A stretch of DNA of 64,000 nt from Ananas comosus (GCF_001540865.1 NC_033629.1:6078033-6142032), one strand, 5' to 3'. Positions 38,201-45,819 are shown, counted from the stretch's first letter. Numbers and translations are program-made. Notes: generated from the sequence alone by a model not told the origin.

Positions 38201-39382
38201 ATTGCATATGCGTGGCATGGATGATATGCTTCCACCTATGAACCAACATTGGATTAAAATTTGAGGTCTGTCTTTAGTAATCAAAGGGCAATTCACATGA
38301 CAAGTATAATAAGATTTTTTATATTAGTTTGTAAAGTTATAATATGACCGGTATATAGTGGGTAGTCTTCAATTTAGTCTAGAATATATGGACATATTCA
38401 TGGATTTGACGCTATGTAGTGAGAGGAAGAGTTGGAATATCTTTTTTCTGGCTTCCGTATCCTTCCAAGAGTTGTAAGGGTTGTAGACGGTTTGTGGAGC
38501 TCGAGGATGATGATTTGTATAAATTGATGGTGCTGTTCTCTCATTTTCTTTTTCTTTCTTGCATAATCAGTCGTGTTAGTGGTATGCTCAGCATTAGATG
38601 CTAGAATCTAGATTGTGCGAAGTGATTGTACTGCTATTATTATTATTATTATTATTTTTGTTCTTTGTTTCTTCTTCCTTTTAAATCAGCCTTTTAACTT
38701 CTGTAGTTCTATTCAGCTCTGTGAAAATAAGATGCTTGTGTCGTAAACACGATGGCGTCATCGTGATTATATGTTTCTTGTTTCCATACACTCTGGGCTC
38801 ATTTATTTATAACAGGAATATTTTCTTGGGACTGATTTGTTGTGTTTGCAGCAAGAATGCGAGGAATTGGCAAGAAGGGTTGCTGAACTCAACAGTGAGA
38901 ATAGCGCGCTCAAGGTAGAACTAGAGCATCTCAAGAAAACTTGCTCAGAACTGGAGGCTGAAAATTCGCAGATAATGGTCAGCTCCTCCACTCCTATCCA
39001 CATCTATTGATGGAAACACAAGGACAAAACTGAAATCACTTGATCTTATTAGATGTCCTTTGTTGTTTGTTTGATTGCGTGTCTCTTTTAAGATTCTTTT
39101 TCAGGAACCTCTTAAACCTGCCTACTGTACTTCTGCAGTTCTGCTATTCTCCTGGAATTCTACCTTATAAATGATTTATTGATCCGAACTTTTTTTTTTT
39201 TTTTTTTTTTTTTTTGACTTAAGCAGGAGGAAATGGTTCAGTTACATGAACCTGGTATCAACATTGACCCATCTAGGATGCTTAGGGTCAGCGACAGCGG
39301 TTCCCTTGCTCGTAACAATTCCAATAAGAGCAATGGTAATTTTTACAATAGCAGTGGTAATCAGGAATCCACTTCTAGATGA
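15289..39382 (+). CDS. G-box-binding bZIP transcription factor (GBF/CPRF1/HBP-1a-like, group G)
   Basis: Nine coding exons: 15289-15564, 15651-15734, 15836-15996, 16090-16147, 16389-16437, 16575-16837, 17034-17111, 38852-38977 and 39227-39382. All have GT-AG boundaries and the phases agree, giving 1251 nt and 416 residues. Residues 1-45 are Ala/Thr-rich. About 45-190 is the proline-rich MFMR region ([20 protein letters not shown]), then an acidic Ser-rich stretch and KKRK. Residues 298-323 are the basic region with invariant N311 and R319. The zipper has Leu at 329, 336, 343, 350, 357 and Ile at 364, starting exactly ten residues after R319. Family members are nuclear and bind CACGTG G-boxes as homo- or heterodimers in light, ABA and stress responses. 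The first of two adjacent ATGs was chosen. I recognise the subfamily, not a specific ortholog. Confidence 0.93.
18361..18619. repeat. Two-copy tandem duplication, unit about 129 bp
   Basis: 18361-18489 and 18490-18619 are near-identical: each contains TGCAAGCATAATTAGCAAATG, then AATCAATCCAATGTCA and CTCTGCCGGAACACCATATG (the longer runs are quoted only in part). A third copy stops after GAAAAG. No coding sequence is visible. Confidence 0.85.
18620..19590. other. Intron interior, no recognised feature
   Basis: Purine-rich sequence around 18640-18690, then mixed sequence with no LTR end, inverted terminus, RNA gene or credible ORF. Two antiparallel open frames of 60-107 residues near 18580-19015 lack family motifs and have no splice context. 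Confidence 0.35.
19630..19715. repeat. Imperfect (GA)n microsatellite
   Basis: About 85 bp of GAGAGA interrupted by GCGA and GTGA units. The Leu-Ser open frame on the minus strand is a translation of the repeat. Confidence 0.9.
19725..19985 (+). mobile_element. Copia-type LTR remnants around a polypurine tract
   Basis: GAGGGGGAG|TGTTGACTATAA at about 19889-19910 has the form of a plant Ty1/copia polypurine tract followed by a 3' LTR start. The following block (GTTTAAGCTTTTGGAGAAA...GTTGTTTCATATT) also occurs 170 bp upstream in slightly altered form (GCTTAAGCTTTTGGAGAAA at about 19768), as a 5' LTR would. The pair therefore looks like two LTR starts with almost all internal DNA lost. No primer site or coding sequence remains. 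Confidence 0.45.
19986..20486. other. Intron interior, no recognised feature
   Basis: AT-rich sequence without a recognisable terminus, RNA gene or coding segment. Confidence 0.35.
20496..20649 (-). mobile_element. tRNA-derived SINE (Au-SINE-like)
   Basis: On the minus strand it starts CCGACCATCCCTAGCACAAG. The A-box-like region is AGCACAAGTGATA and the B box is GGTCCCAAGTTCGAAGCC, as in an RNA polymerase III promoter. Then comes a body with AGTAGCGTGCTACTATCTC and a run of A. TTTAAAAGA flanks both sides (20487-20495 and 20650-20658), a 9-bp target duplication. Length and layout fit the widespread plant Au-type SINEs, which are mobilised by LINE enzymes. Non-coding. Confidence 0.75.
20735..22060. 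mobile_element. Possible decayed DNA transposon holding a MULE-like insertion
   Basis: The sequence near 20735 (TCCTGTTTATTTCACCGTGGA) and near 22020-22045 (complement TTGTTTGTTTGGGTGAAAGTG) are weakly inverted relative to each other, as at the ends of GTTTGGTT-type plant DNA transposons. Between them lie AT-rich sequence and the MULE-like element at 21203-21833. No target duplication could be confirmed. Confidence 0.3.
21203..21833. mobile_element. Non-autonomous MULE-like element, copy 1
   Basis: It starts GGCTAAATTACAGAAAAC and has a long, partly inverted terminal region (CCCCCTGTCA...TTCACTTTCCCCC against its complement at 21760-21830). TATATTTAA flanks both ends (21194-21202, 21834-21842), a 9-bp target duplication diagnostic of Mutator-like elements. 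The right end is shortened compared with copy 2. The middle (21370-21640) is GC-rich and reads as Leu/Ala- or Glu/Gly-rich peptide in several frames; it may be captured host sequence but has no intact gene. Confidence 0.75.
22350..22453. repeat. Two-copy tandem duplication, unit about 50 bp
   Basis: Both copies contain CACTTGGTAACAGAGGTAG and TTAAAGAGAA and end GATTTCTT. The second copy has a 4-bp insertion (CCAT). The flanking parts 21843-22349 and 22454-23150 show no gene or element that I recognise. Confidence 0.8.
23172..23850. repeat. Long near-homopurine tract (about 680 bp)
   Basis: The plus strand is almost only A and G, built of irregular GAGAGAAAG, GGAGAGAAAG and AGTGA words, so it is not a simple microsatellite. 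Only scattered T and a few C interrupt it. Minus-strand frames of about 76-119 residues here are Ser/Leu/Phe runs caused by the pyrimidine bias, not proteins. Confidence 0.9.
24116..25418. mobile_element. Second GTTTGGTT-type element nested in the first
   Basis: Termini GGGTATGTTTGGTT and (complement) GGGGCTGTTTGGTT, each followed within 12 bp by GTAAAACT, are inverted repeats. The flanks are GAA and TAA, a near match to a 3-bp duplication. It contains (AAAT)n, (TA)n and (TAA)n microsatellites at about 24405-24580 and the MULE-like element at 24603-25216. It sits only 30 bp inside the left end of the outer element. Confidence 0.65.
24603..25216. mobile_element. Non-autonomous MULE-like element, copy 2
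   Basis: Both termini are complete: GGCTAAATTACAGAAA and the complement of TTTCTGTAATTTAGCC. TAATTATTA flanks both (24594-24602, 25217-25225), an exact 9-bp duplication. It is the same family as 21203-21833, including the GC-rich centre with CTCGCCTTCGCCCTCGTTGCC. Length is 614 bp. Non-coding as it stands. Confidence 0.85.
25513..26010. mobile_element. 498-bp MULE-like element carrying a palindrome array
   Basis: Termini GGGTTAATTGCATA and (complement) GGGTTAATTTCATA are inverted. TATAGAAAA flanks both (25504-25512, 26011-26019), an exact 9-bp duplication. Seven palindromes occupy 25527-25825 (listed next). No ORF. It is inserted in the Harbinger-like element. Confidence 0.85.
25527..25825. 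repeat. Seven GGCGGTGAA / TTCACCGCC palindromes
   Basis: Units begin at about 25527, 25554, 25641, 25670, 25732, 25760 and 25801. Each is 24-27 bp: an arm of the type AAGGCGGTGAA, two to four central bases, and the complementary arm TTCACCGCCTT, with a few mismatches. Three pairs have starts 27-29 bp apart and the last unit stands alone. Spacers between pairs are unrelated in sequence. Confidence 0.88.
27092..28600. other. Intron interior with a possible minus-strand LTR fragment
   Basis: The minus strand at about 27788-27803 reads TTGGGTATCAAAGC, a degenerate form of the Met-tRNA primer site, and TG at 27809 could be an LTR end on that strand. The region 27870-28560, with Gln/Gly-rich purine sequence, would then be LTR. 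No partner LTR or coding sequence supports this, so it is tentative. The stretch 27092-27780 shows no feature that I recognise. Confidence 0.25.
28609..30262 (-). mobile_element. Long hAT-type non-autonomous element, copy E
   Basis: Termini CAAGGAATTAAGTGCC and (right, complement) CAAGGTTTAAAGTGCC are inverted. Flanks CGACACAC and CAACACAC give an 8-bp duplication with one mismatch. Internally it matches copy D (32955-34378) in opposite orientation, for example at 29465-29560 against 33595-33680. It contains GC-rich GTGCCGTACCG islands at both ends, (TA)n at 29228-29261 and a block of GAGCTCGAGC words at about 29265-29450. The island near 28609-28690 is itself duplicated. No transposase. Confidence 0.75.
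30271..32380. other. Intron interior, mostly unassigned
   Basis: AT-rich DNA. At about 31885-32015 there is a decayed stretch resembling the palindromic element at 25513: AAGCGGTTAATTGTTTACC followed by ATGAAAACGACAAACAGTTCA parallels the first two palindromes there. No other gene or element is recognised; a 92-residue open frame at 31176-31454 has no motif. Confidence 0.35.
32605..32946 (+). mobile_element. Short hAT-type MITE, copy B
   Basis: It starts CAAGGATTTAAATGCC and ends CTTTAATCCTTG. GTGGAAGG flanks both sides exactly (32597-32604, 32947-32954). The 342 bp align end to end with copies A and C, with GC-rich GTGCC/GGCAC ends and an AT-rich middle. Confidence 0.9.
32955..34378 (+). 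mobile_element. Long hAT-type non-autonomous element, copy D
   Basis: Termini CAAGGTTTAAAGTGCC and the complement at 34378. GTGGAAGG flanks both (32947-32954, 34379-34386). It begins directly after the shared GTGGAAGG of copy B, so two elements used the same target. Near its right end it contains copy C. Palindromic GC islands at 32965-33065 and 33855-34005; the interior is AT-rich. No transposase. Confidence 0.85.
34017..34359 (+). mobile_element. Short hAT-type MITE, copy C, nested in copy D
   Basis: It starts CAAGGATTTAAGTGCC and ends CATTTAAAACTTTG. Flanks CTTTAAGC and CTTTAAAG are an 8-bp duplication with two mismatches. It is collinear with copies A and B over 343 bp and interrupts the right terminal region of copy D. 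Confidence 0.8.
35099..35299 (-). pseudogene. MuDR/MULE transposase fragment
   Basis: The minus-strand frame contains [15 protein letters not shown] followed by [12 protein letters not shown], which fits the conserved block around the catalytic core of plant MURA-type transposases (D-N-x-L-x-P-L-A-F-A ... W-x-W-F). After QQRKSK it meets GTAAGT, a possible splice donor, and the remaining frame is not recognisable. Neither end of a Mutator element was identified nearby. It is a relic. Confidence 0.55.
35300..37015. other. Intron interior, no recognised feature
   Basis: AT-rich sequence with a run of 23 T at about 35870-35892. No terminus, RNA gene or coding exon recognised. Confidence 0.35.
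37030..37545. mobile_element. MITE-like region of CGGTTTGGTT repeats
   Basis: Clusters of GGTTTGGT, AACCGAA and CGGTTCGG words in both orientations lie at 37030-37125 and 37400-37540, around an AT-rich middle. The arrangement is that of a non-autonomous element with multi-repeat inverted ends. I could not define its exact borders. Confidence 0.45.
37548..37994. mobile_element. MITE with GTTTGGTTGAGATTTTT termini
   Basis: The left end GGCCGTGTTGGTTGAGATTTTTTAA and the right end (complement GGAGTTGTTTGGTTCAAGATTTTTAA) are inverted repeats over about 26 bp (only parts quoted as motifs: GGTTGAGATTTTT and GGTTCAAGATTTTT). CAGATAA just outside is also inverted, so the true end may be a few bases further out. 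AT-rich and non-coding. Confidence 0.55.
38002..38851. other. 3' end of the large intron
   Basis: T-rich DNA with a (TTA)n run at about 38635-38657 and a pyrimidine-rich tract before the acceptor GTTTGCAG. No element recognised. Confidence 0.4.
38852..39382 (+). CDS. bZIP gene coding exons 8-9 (leucine zipper and C-terminus)
   Basis: Exon 38852-38977 (42 codons) encodes the whole zipper with leucines every seventh residue ([26 protein letters not shown]). Exon 39227-39382 (51 codons plus TGA) encodes an Asn/Ser-rich tail with INIDPSRML. The intron between them is 249 bp and has a run of about 26 T at 39190-39215 just before TTAAGCAG. The frame continues exactly from residue 323 at 17111, which is the main evidence that both gene parts are one transcript despite 21.7 kb between them. 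Confidence 0.92.
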
Positions 39383-39850
39383 AATCAGATCTTCTCTTCT
39401 TATCTAACCATCCTGCGGGCTCTGACACACTTTTTCTTACGACGAGGGTCTGTAAAGCTGCACTTTCTTATGCACGCATTGATCCGTGTAGGACTTAACA
39501 GGTTGTTGCAGAATAGATGTATCTATAGATCAATGTATCAATTTTAACACCTAGAGCTTGGTCACTATTTTTATTTTTTCGTAACTTTTTCTACTTTGAT
39601 ATTTAAGGCAAGTTTACTAACTGCGATGAGGGCAAAGCTGCGACAGCCCATTTGGTGTTCTAGTCTTTTGATTGTTATTAATAATATTTCACATTTTCTC
39701 TCTTTTATAGCAGTTTGCTTTTACCGTAATCTTGTCTCTTTGTTCGTTCATTTAATCAGGCCGTGTCGAACCTGACAACTGGTCTTGTTATTGGACTGTG
39801 ATGGCATATATGCTTTTAACGAGGGATACGTGTGTATATAAATAGTATAT
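39383..39850 (+). other. Probable 3' untranslated region of the bZIP gene
   Basis: T-rich, low-repeat sequence after the stop codon, before the AT-rich repeats. AATAAT-type words near 39678-39690 could be polyadenylation signals; the exact end cannot be read. Confidence 0.4.
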
Positions 39851-40771
39851 TGCAATGCTTAGAGTACTAAATTTCACTCTAGCAAGATCCATGGGTGGTC
39901 CCTGTACTATCACGATTTTGTAAATTTGTCTCTAATAATTTTACTCAAACATTTTAATTCTGAAGTATATTATCGTATATTTAATCCTATCTCTGGTCGA
40001 CATCTAATAAAACAGGACTTTCATTTCCTAGAAATTGACCCTTACGGAATGGGTAAATTGGTCATCGGTGGAAAAACTTTAAAATTATTTCTGGGTCAAA
40101 TTCTATAAGGTTGGATGAAGTTCTGATATATTTAGAAGGATTAATTGCATATTAGTTAAGGAACCGTGCTACGCAACGAGTTCATTTATTTTCTTTATAA
40201 ATAATTAATAAAAAATTAAATATATTTTTTATAAAGTAAATAATAATATATTTTTGTTAAATAAATAAGAAAGTTTTAGAGGTATTTTCACATACGATCA
40301 ATTGCATCAGATATGCAAGTTTTGATTACAAATAATAATACCGATCTTAACACTCCGTATGGATTCAGATTGTAAATTCATTAGTCCGTGTTTTAATTAT
40401 AATAAAACTTTAAAATATATAATTATTTATGCCTAATTTTTAAATATTTTAGATTGTATGTATTAAATATTAATTTTAATTGTATAATTATTTGAATATA
40501 AATAATCCATTTTTATAAAAATCACTAGAATTAAGTTTTTTTAAAATATATTTAATTACAACAATTACATAAAATATACTAACTAAATATATAAAGTTAA
40601 GCAACACCTTCAAAAATTATTAATAATAAATTTAAATTTAAATTTTAAATTTAAATTTAAATTTATTTTTTGTATGTGACCAATAACACTGTAAAATAAG
40701 AAGGGTTAGAAAAGAAAAAAAAATTAAAAAAAAGGAGAGAGATAGGAGTGGGTCNGGGAAGAGAAATAATA

Positions 40772-40813
<42 letters not shown>

Positions 40814-41014
40814 CAAAAAAAAAAAAAAACCCGCGCGCTGGCTCGAGTCCGTGCCGGCTCGCCCACGAAGAAATTCAATTTAAAATTTTTAAATTTAAAA
40901 TTTAAAATAATTATTATATATATTATAGATTATTAATATATAATAATAATTATAATATTTTTAGTTATTATAATTTATATTTATAAACAAAATATATTTA
41001 AAATATATTATATA

Positions 41015-41058
<44 letters not shown>

Positions 41059-41130
41059 TTTATTATTATATTATATATATATATATATATATATATTAAT
41101 ATATATAATTGTATTATATAATACATATAT
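39851..41130. repeat. AT-rich DNA with poly(A) and (TA)n tracts
   Basis: No gene. TTTAAATTTAAATTT words at 40625-40665, an A run of over 40 bases at about 40769-40812 next to the unresolved base 40755, and (TA)n at 41020-41090. The Lys-rich and Phe-rich open frames here are translations of the A/T runs. Confidence 0.7.
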
Positions 41131-41403
41131 GAATATAGAGTAGGGCTAGAATATTTACAAGTAATCACCAATGTATAGCTTGTATGTTTTTAAGGCCAAT
41201 GGATCTACTTTTTGATTACTAATAGTCCCTTGGATAAACACTATCCACTACACCCCACCTACCGACCACCATTAACCACATCATCGTCAACTCTCACATT
41301 CTACCATCAAAGGGCTAAAAAACATCAAGTTCAGCTTTGTGAGAGTACTTTTACAGAAGTTCAGCTCTACTCCTTAATAAATATAGTATATATATATATT
41401 ATA

Positions 41404-41985
41404 TAAGCTAGGCTACCATAACTATCCTATAGTACGACTCCGGTACAGATGTGTGGTTCGATATTAGTATTCTAAATCAACTGATGCTACAACGTTAAAA
41501 TGATTTAGGGTGTTTAAGAGTTTCTAGAAATAAATTTTATATTTTTTCGACATAGTTATTGATTTATGGATACAAACATTTCAAATTGTCAGTTTCATCC
41601 AATGGCTATTATGACAAGTTTAGAGTTTAAACGTATACGATAGCAATCCTAAATTTCTTCAAATTTTGATAGAAAATACTTTAAACTATATAGATTTAAG
41701 GTTAAATTCTTGATCTTGAATTTAAAAAGTACTATAACCCAATTTAAGGATTATTCAAATTTCACCGTCATTTTGATATAATTAGTGACTAATTAAACAA
41801 CGATCGTAAAAAAAACTAAAGTATTTATATCCTCAAGAAGTTCATATACTCACCTACGAGGGATCTAATTTATACGTGTGTGTGAGATACAGTGATGATT
41901 TGAAACGGCCTAAGAGATCGAAAAAACACTATAATACCGGAGCTCGTACTATAATAGTCGATAGTGCCTATCGCATATATATATA
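41404..41985. mobile_element. CTAGGCTAC-type inverted-repeat element, copy 1
   Basis: Starts near GCTAGGCTACCATAACTATC and ends near ATAGTCGATAGTGCC, with ACTCCGGTAC / complement-like GAGCTCGTAC blocks inside both ends. Flanked by TA repeats on both sides. It shares the interior words TTTCTAGAAATAAATTTTA and TTTTCGACATAGTT (or similar) with the next copies. Ends are approximate. Confidence 0.5.
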
Positions 41986-41987
41986 TT

Positions 41988-42018
<31 letters not shown>

Positions 42019-42040
42019 GGTATATAATTATATATGTATA

Positions 42041-42577
42041 GAGTGAGGCTACTATGCTATCGGAAGTACGGAGTCTTCCGTGCTTCCAGCTCGTTTTCGA
42101 TGTTGCGACTTTCGAATCGTCGATCGGCTCCGTTAAACTTGATCTAGAGTATTTGAACTACCTCAAAAATAAATTTTATAATTTTACGATATCATTTGCC
42201 TAGTAAACAAAGGGGCTCAAAATCAACGGCTGAAAATAAAAATCTTACAAAATATAATAATATGACATTAAAATTTTAAATCAAAGATATTGATCTTGTT
42301 TTATATAGTATAAAGAATTTTCTATCAAAATTTCACGTGATTTGGATATTCTACACCGTTAAACTTGCAAATGGTTCACTACGGCCATTGAAATTTGTTG
42401 ATTTTGAGCCAATTCGATCACTAGGCAAATGATATCGAAAAATAATAAAATTTATTTTCGAGGTACTCCAAATACTCTAGATCAAGTTTAACGGAGCCGA
42501 TCGACGATTCGAAAGTCGCAACATCGAAAACGAGTTGGAAGCACGGAAGGCTCCGTGCTTCCGATAGCATAGTAGCC

Positions 42578-42583
<6 letters not shown>
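42041..42583. mobile_element. CTAGGCTAC-type element, copy 2, with arms of about 165 bp
   Basis: 42041-42205 and 42420-42583 are inverted copies: GAGTGAGGCTACTATGCTAT, TCGGAAG, CGATGTTGCGACTTTCGA and GATCTAGAGTATTTG all recur in complement. (TA)n precedes it and (CT)n follows it directly. The arms are very similar, so the insertion or arm conversion is recent. Non-coding. Confidence 0.8.
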
Positions 42584-42635
<52 letters not shown>

Positions 42636-42678
42636 AAATCAAAGAGGGAGAGAGAGATCCACTCTCTCTCCCTCTCAA

Positions 42679-42713
42679 GCGGTCCACGAGGTGAAGCCCA
42701 CCTCGTGGACCGC
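42679..42713. repeat. Perfect 15-bp hairpin stem
   Basis: GCGGTCCACGAGGTG, a five-base loop, then the exact complement. A related, decayed version lies at about 24325-24350. It could be a transposon end or transcript hairpin. Confidence 0.85.
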
Positions 42714-42779
42714 GTGCAAATAGGCGGGGTGAAAAAGGCATGAGAACCGCCTTTTTTACTGTGGGTAGGCAACAGAGAA

Positions 42780-42950
42780 AGAGATAGGAGGCCGACGGGT
42801 GGGCCCCATTTCGCCCGCTCGCGCCCACGCGTGCTCGCGCCCGCGCGCCTGCCCGCTCGCGCCCCGCACGCAAGTGGGCCGCGCTCGCACCCGCCGCCAC
42901 GTGTCAACCCAGGGATCCTCATGTTCCCAATTCATAAGTTTATAAATAGT
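42780..42950 (+). promoter_or_regulatory. GC-rich island with G-box and TATA motif
   Basis: 42790-42895 is a CGCCCGC/GCGCGC-rich island in AT-rich surroundings. It is followed by CCACGTGTC (core CACGTG at 42898-42903) and TATAAATAG at 42941-42949. This is promoter-like, and the G-box is the site class bound by the bZIP protein encoded upstream. No downstream gene is visible; it may belong to a transposon. Confidence 0.3.
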
Positions 42951-43659
42951 TCCCTGTAAACGAAGCGGATTCTACAAAGTTTAACTTTCTTACGTTATTC
43001 CTATAAAAGTCCTAATGTTTTCAAATATTTCTCTAATGTTAGGATTTGTTAGAAAATTTTAATTAATTATAGGTAAAATATTTAATCCTAATTAGTCAAT
43101 GAAGTAAATTGATAGTTTTACCTCTCTTATATTATACTGTCTTCTCTTAATCAAAATTTCGGTAAGAAAACTCTTCTTTCTCTCCCTCTTCCTCTCTCTC
43201 CTTTATTCTAGTTCCGAACACGTAACTAGAATTTTTTCGTCTCCATTAATCCACGAACAGTGTTGCTTTTTTATTCAATTTTCTTTATGATTTTTTTTAT
43301 TTTACTCAAAAGAAAATGTTGAGGAGTAAAAGAGTGAGAGAAGAGGTTGCAACAATGGTGGATTGGGTTGGATCTTAAAGAAAAAGAAGATGAGGAAAAC
43401 GATGACCATTAAAAGTTTTTTGGGGGACATTTTTGCACGATTATAACAGTTGGAGCTTTTGTAGGGACATTTGTGATGACAAAATTGTTATTTCACTTAT
43501 CTACTATTAAAAAATAAACAGTTATCTAATGGTAAGAAAGTAGAGAGACAAATATAAATATTACTGAATTTTTATAGAGATATAAGAGTTAAAAGTTGAA
43601 TTTTGTAAGAATATATTTGCTATTCGCTATGTTTACAGGGAGACGAATGCAATTAACCC
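42951..43659. mobile_element. MULE-like element related to the 25513 type
   Basis: The right end reads GCAATTAACCCT, the same terminus as the element at 25513-26010. TCCCTGTAAAC near the left (42951) is inverted at about 43632-43643. The left terminus itself is not clear. AT-rich interior, no ORF. Confidence 0.4.
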
Positions 43660-43894
43660 TATTTAGAATGTATAAACACGAGTGTTGTTTATACAGTAAT
43701 AAAAGGTTCTTAGAGGCTGAGGGATGATATCAGAGACTATTCACATATTTCAGTACTCTCCCATTTATCATACATCTGTATTTTTATATGTTTTATTCTT
43801 TGGTTTATCTAAAGATAAAGATTTGCTCACGCAAATCATGGCGGAGATTCACGAGATGAGGAGACAGCTTATTTGATTTGATGTTTCCCACGCC

Positions 43895-43945
<51 letters not shown>

Positions 43946-43948
<3 letters not shown>

Positions 43949-45005
43949 AGGCTACTATACTATCTATAGTACCGAGCTCTAGTATTATAGTTTTATTTTC
44001 GATCTTAGGGTGTTCAAATTAATGATCCACACCGTTAAATATGATCTAGGGTATATGAAGTTCTTAGGAATAAAATTTTAGTTTTTTTCGATATCGTTTA
44101 TTTAGTAAATAAATTATATCAAAATGGACGGTGGAAATTGAATAATCTTTGAAATTTGAGTATAGAACTTTTAAATTCAAGATCAAGAATGTTAACCTTA
44201 ATCTAGATAGTTTAAAGTATTTTCTATCAAAATTTGAAGAAATTTAGATTCTTCTACACCGTTAAACTCCAAACTCGCAATAATAGTCATTGAAAATTGA
44301 TAATTTTGAAATGATTTCACTACAACAAAAACGGTCTATAGCGACACTTTTAAATGTAGGTACATGTCAAAAAAGTGCTGCTAGCTAAAATTACCGACAC
44401 TTTTAAAAAGTGTTGCTATATGTGGGGTCCCTAGATATATAGTGACAGTTAAAGAGTGTCGCTATAACCTAAAAGAGTGCTGCTAATTTACCAACACTTA
44501 TTTAAGCATTTAGCAACCGCCGAAACTCTATCTCGTTGGCTGCGGTGGCGGAGGAGAACGACTGTAAAGGCCCTTCGTCTAGAATTTCAGTGGATTGAGT
44601 GAAGAGAGAAGAAAAGATGGTAATTGATTTTTCTTTTCTTTTTTTTCTTTTCTGTTTGTAATCGGGCCAAATGGACTGGGTGTGGTGGGTTGAGTAGAGT
44701 AATCTTTTATTTTTGGTTGGATTGGGCTTTCTATTTAGGCATTAGTAGATGTATTTTTAAGTTTTAGCATAAATGGGACACTTACTCAAAAGTGTCCCAA
44801 ACATGTGTCCCTATAACCTAATTCTATTGTAGTGTTTGATCATAAAGTTAACTATATCAAAAAAATATAAAATTTTATTTCTAAAAACTTTAAAAACCCT
44901 AGATCGGTTTTAACGATGTGAATCGTTGATTTGAACGCCATAAGATCGAAAACGAGACTATAGTACCGGAGCCCCGGTACTATAGATAGTATAGGAGACT
45001 AGCTC

Positions 45006-45006
<1 letters not shown>
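43946..45006. mobile_element. CTAGGCTAC-type element, copy 3, split by a CACTA element
   Basis: Left end TTAGGCTACTATACTATCTAT and the right end with its complement-like ATAGATAGTATAGGAGACTAG; inner blocks such as GTTAAATATGATCTAGGG recur in complement near 44900. It lies between (TA)n(GA)n at 43898-43944 and (TA)n(GA)n at 45007-45065. The centre is interrupted by 44318-44834. Confidence 0.7.
44318..44834. mobile_element. Non-autonomous CACTA element
   Basis: Termini CACTACAACAAAAACGG and the complement of TTCTATTGTAGTG. TTT flanks both sides (44315-44317, 44835-44837), the 3-bp duplication of CACTA elements. Subterminal GACACTTTTAAA words repeat several times, as expected for transposase binding. 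517 bp and no ORF. Confidence 0.85.
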
Positions 45007-45057
<51 letters not shown>

Positions 45058-45065
45058 GAGAGAAA

Positions 45066-45292
45066 GAACTAGGCTAGAATACTATCAATAGCACCAAGCA
45101 CTTAGTACTATTAGTTTTTTAGCCCTTGGATTGATAAATGTGTGGTTAGGATGGTATGAGCCCCCAAAGGTTGAGTAAGTGATTGGTTGAATAGTATAAT
45201 CTAACGGATAAAACTAGTCAAAGGGTTAATCTAGCGGTAGAAAACTCGATAGCACCAAATCCTTGGTGCTATCGATAGTATCTCAGCCGGAC
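45066..45292. mobile_element. CTAGGCTAG-type element, copy 4
   Basis: Starts CTAGGCTAGAATACTATC and ends with ATCGATAGTATCTCAGCC. Inner blocks ATAGCACCAAGCACTTAGT and the complement-like ACCAAATCCTTGGTGCTAT mirror each other. (GA)n precedes it and (CT)n follows it. Confidence 0.6.
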
Positions 45293-45312
45293 TCTCTCTC
45301 TCTCTCTCTCTN

Positions 45313-45600
45313 ACGTATCAATTTACCCCCCTGTGGTTTCATTTTTATCTTTTCGGAAGCTTTTTCGTTAATATTTCGTTAAATTATATACAAAAAACTT
45401 CAGATAACCATCTATATTTATCGAATAGTCACTTTAGTATCCTTTAATTTTAACTTTGTCACTGATTTTTAAAAAAAATAATAATGAAATTGATAACAAA
45501 AAGATAAAAACGAAACCACAGGGGGGCAAATTGATACGTTTTAAACCACAGGGTAGCAAAGTGAGAATGCACGAAACCACAGGGGGGGTTTTTGAAGTTT
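45313..45600. mobile_element. CCCTGTGGTTTC-type MULE-like element, left end truncated
   Basis: 45313-45350 (ACGTATCAATTTACCCCCC, TGTGGTTTC) is inverted at about 45500-45540. A further ACCACAGGGGGGG at 45578-45595 has no left partner because the left end is lost at the unresolved base 45312 beside a (CT)n tract. Non-coding. Confidence 0.55.
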
Positions 45601-45819
45601 TCCCTATATATATATATATATATATATATTATTGACGAAGTGGAACTTATTTACGAAGCAAATGGGAATAAGCTGTTTTTCCATTTGGCCATCGCTAGGG
45701 ACGACGCGCGGAGTGCCATCAACCTACTACTATACAGCCAGCCAACAAAGGGGCGCATTGATCGAGTTGTACCTGCGACGATGGATCGTTCGTGCTCATA
45801 AGCTTGAGCCGTAGGTGGG

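Larger units (their letters stand above)
17112..38851 (+). other. 21.7-kb intron between basic region and leucine zipper
   Basis: Bounded by CGGAAGCAG|GTTTTT and GTTTGCAG|CAAGAATGC, phase 0, length 21,740 bp; all other coding introns of this gene are under 300 bp. The position, in the hinge between the basic region and first zipper heptad, is a usual intron position in plant GBF genes; the size is not. Much of it is transposon sequence on both strands (itemised separately). The first 1.2 kb (17112-18360) is AT-rich with no repeat or gene that I recognise. No alternative exon with a good open frame and splice sites stood out. Confidence 0.88.

Noticed and set aside
40663..40936. Poly-Lys and poly-Phe open frames
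   Set aside because: They are translations of a long A run; one contains an unresolved base.
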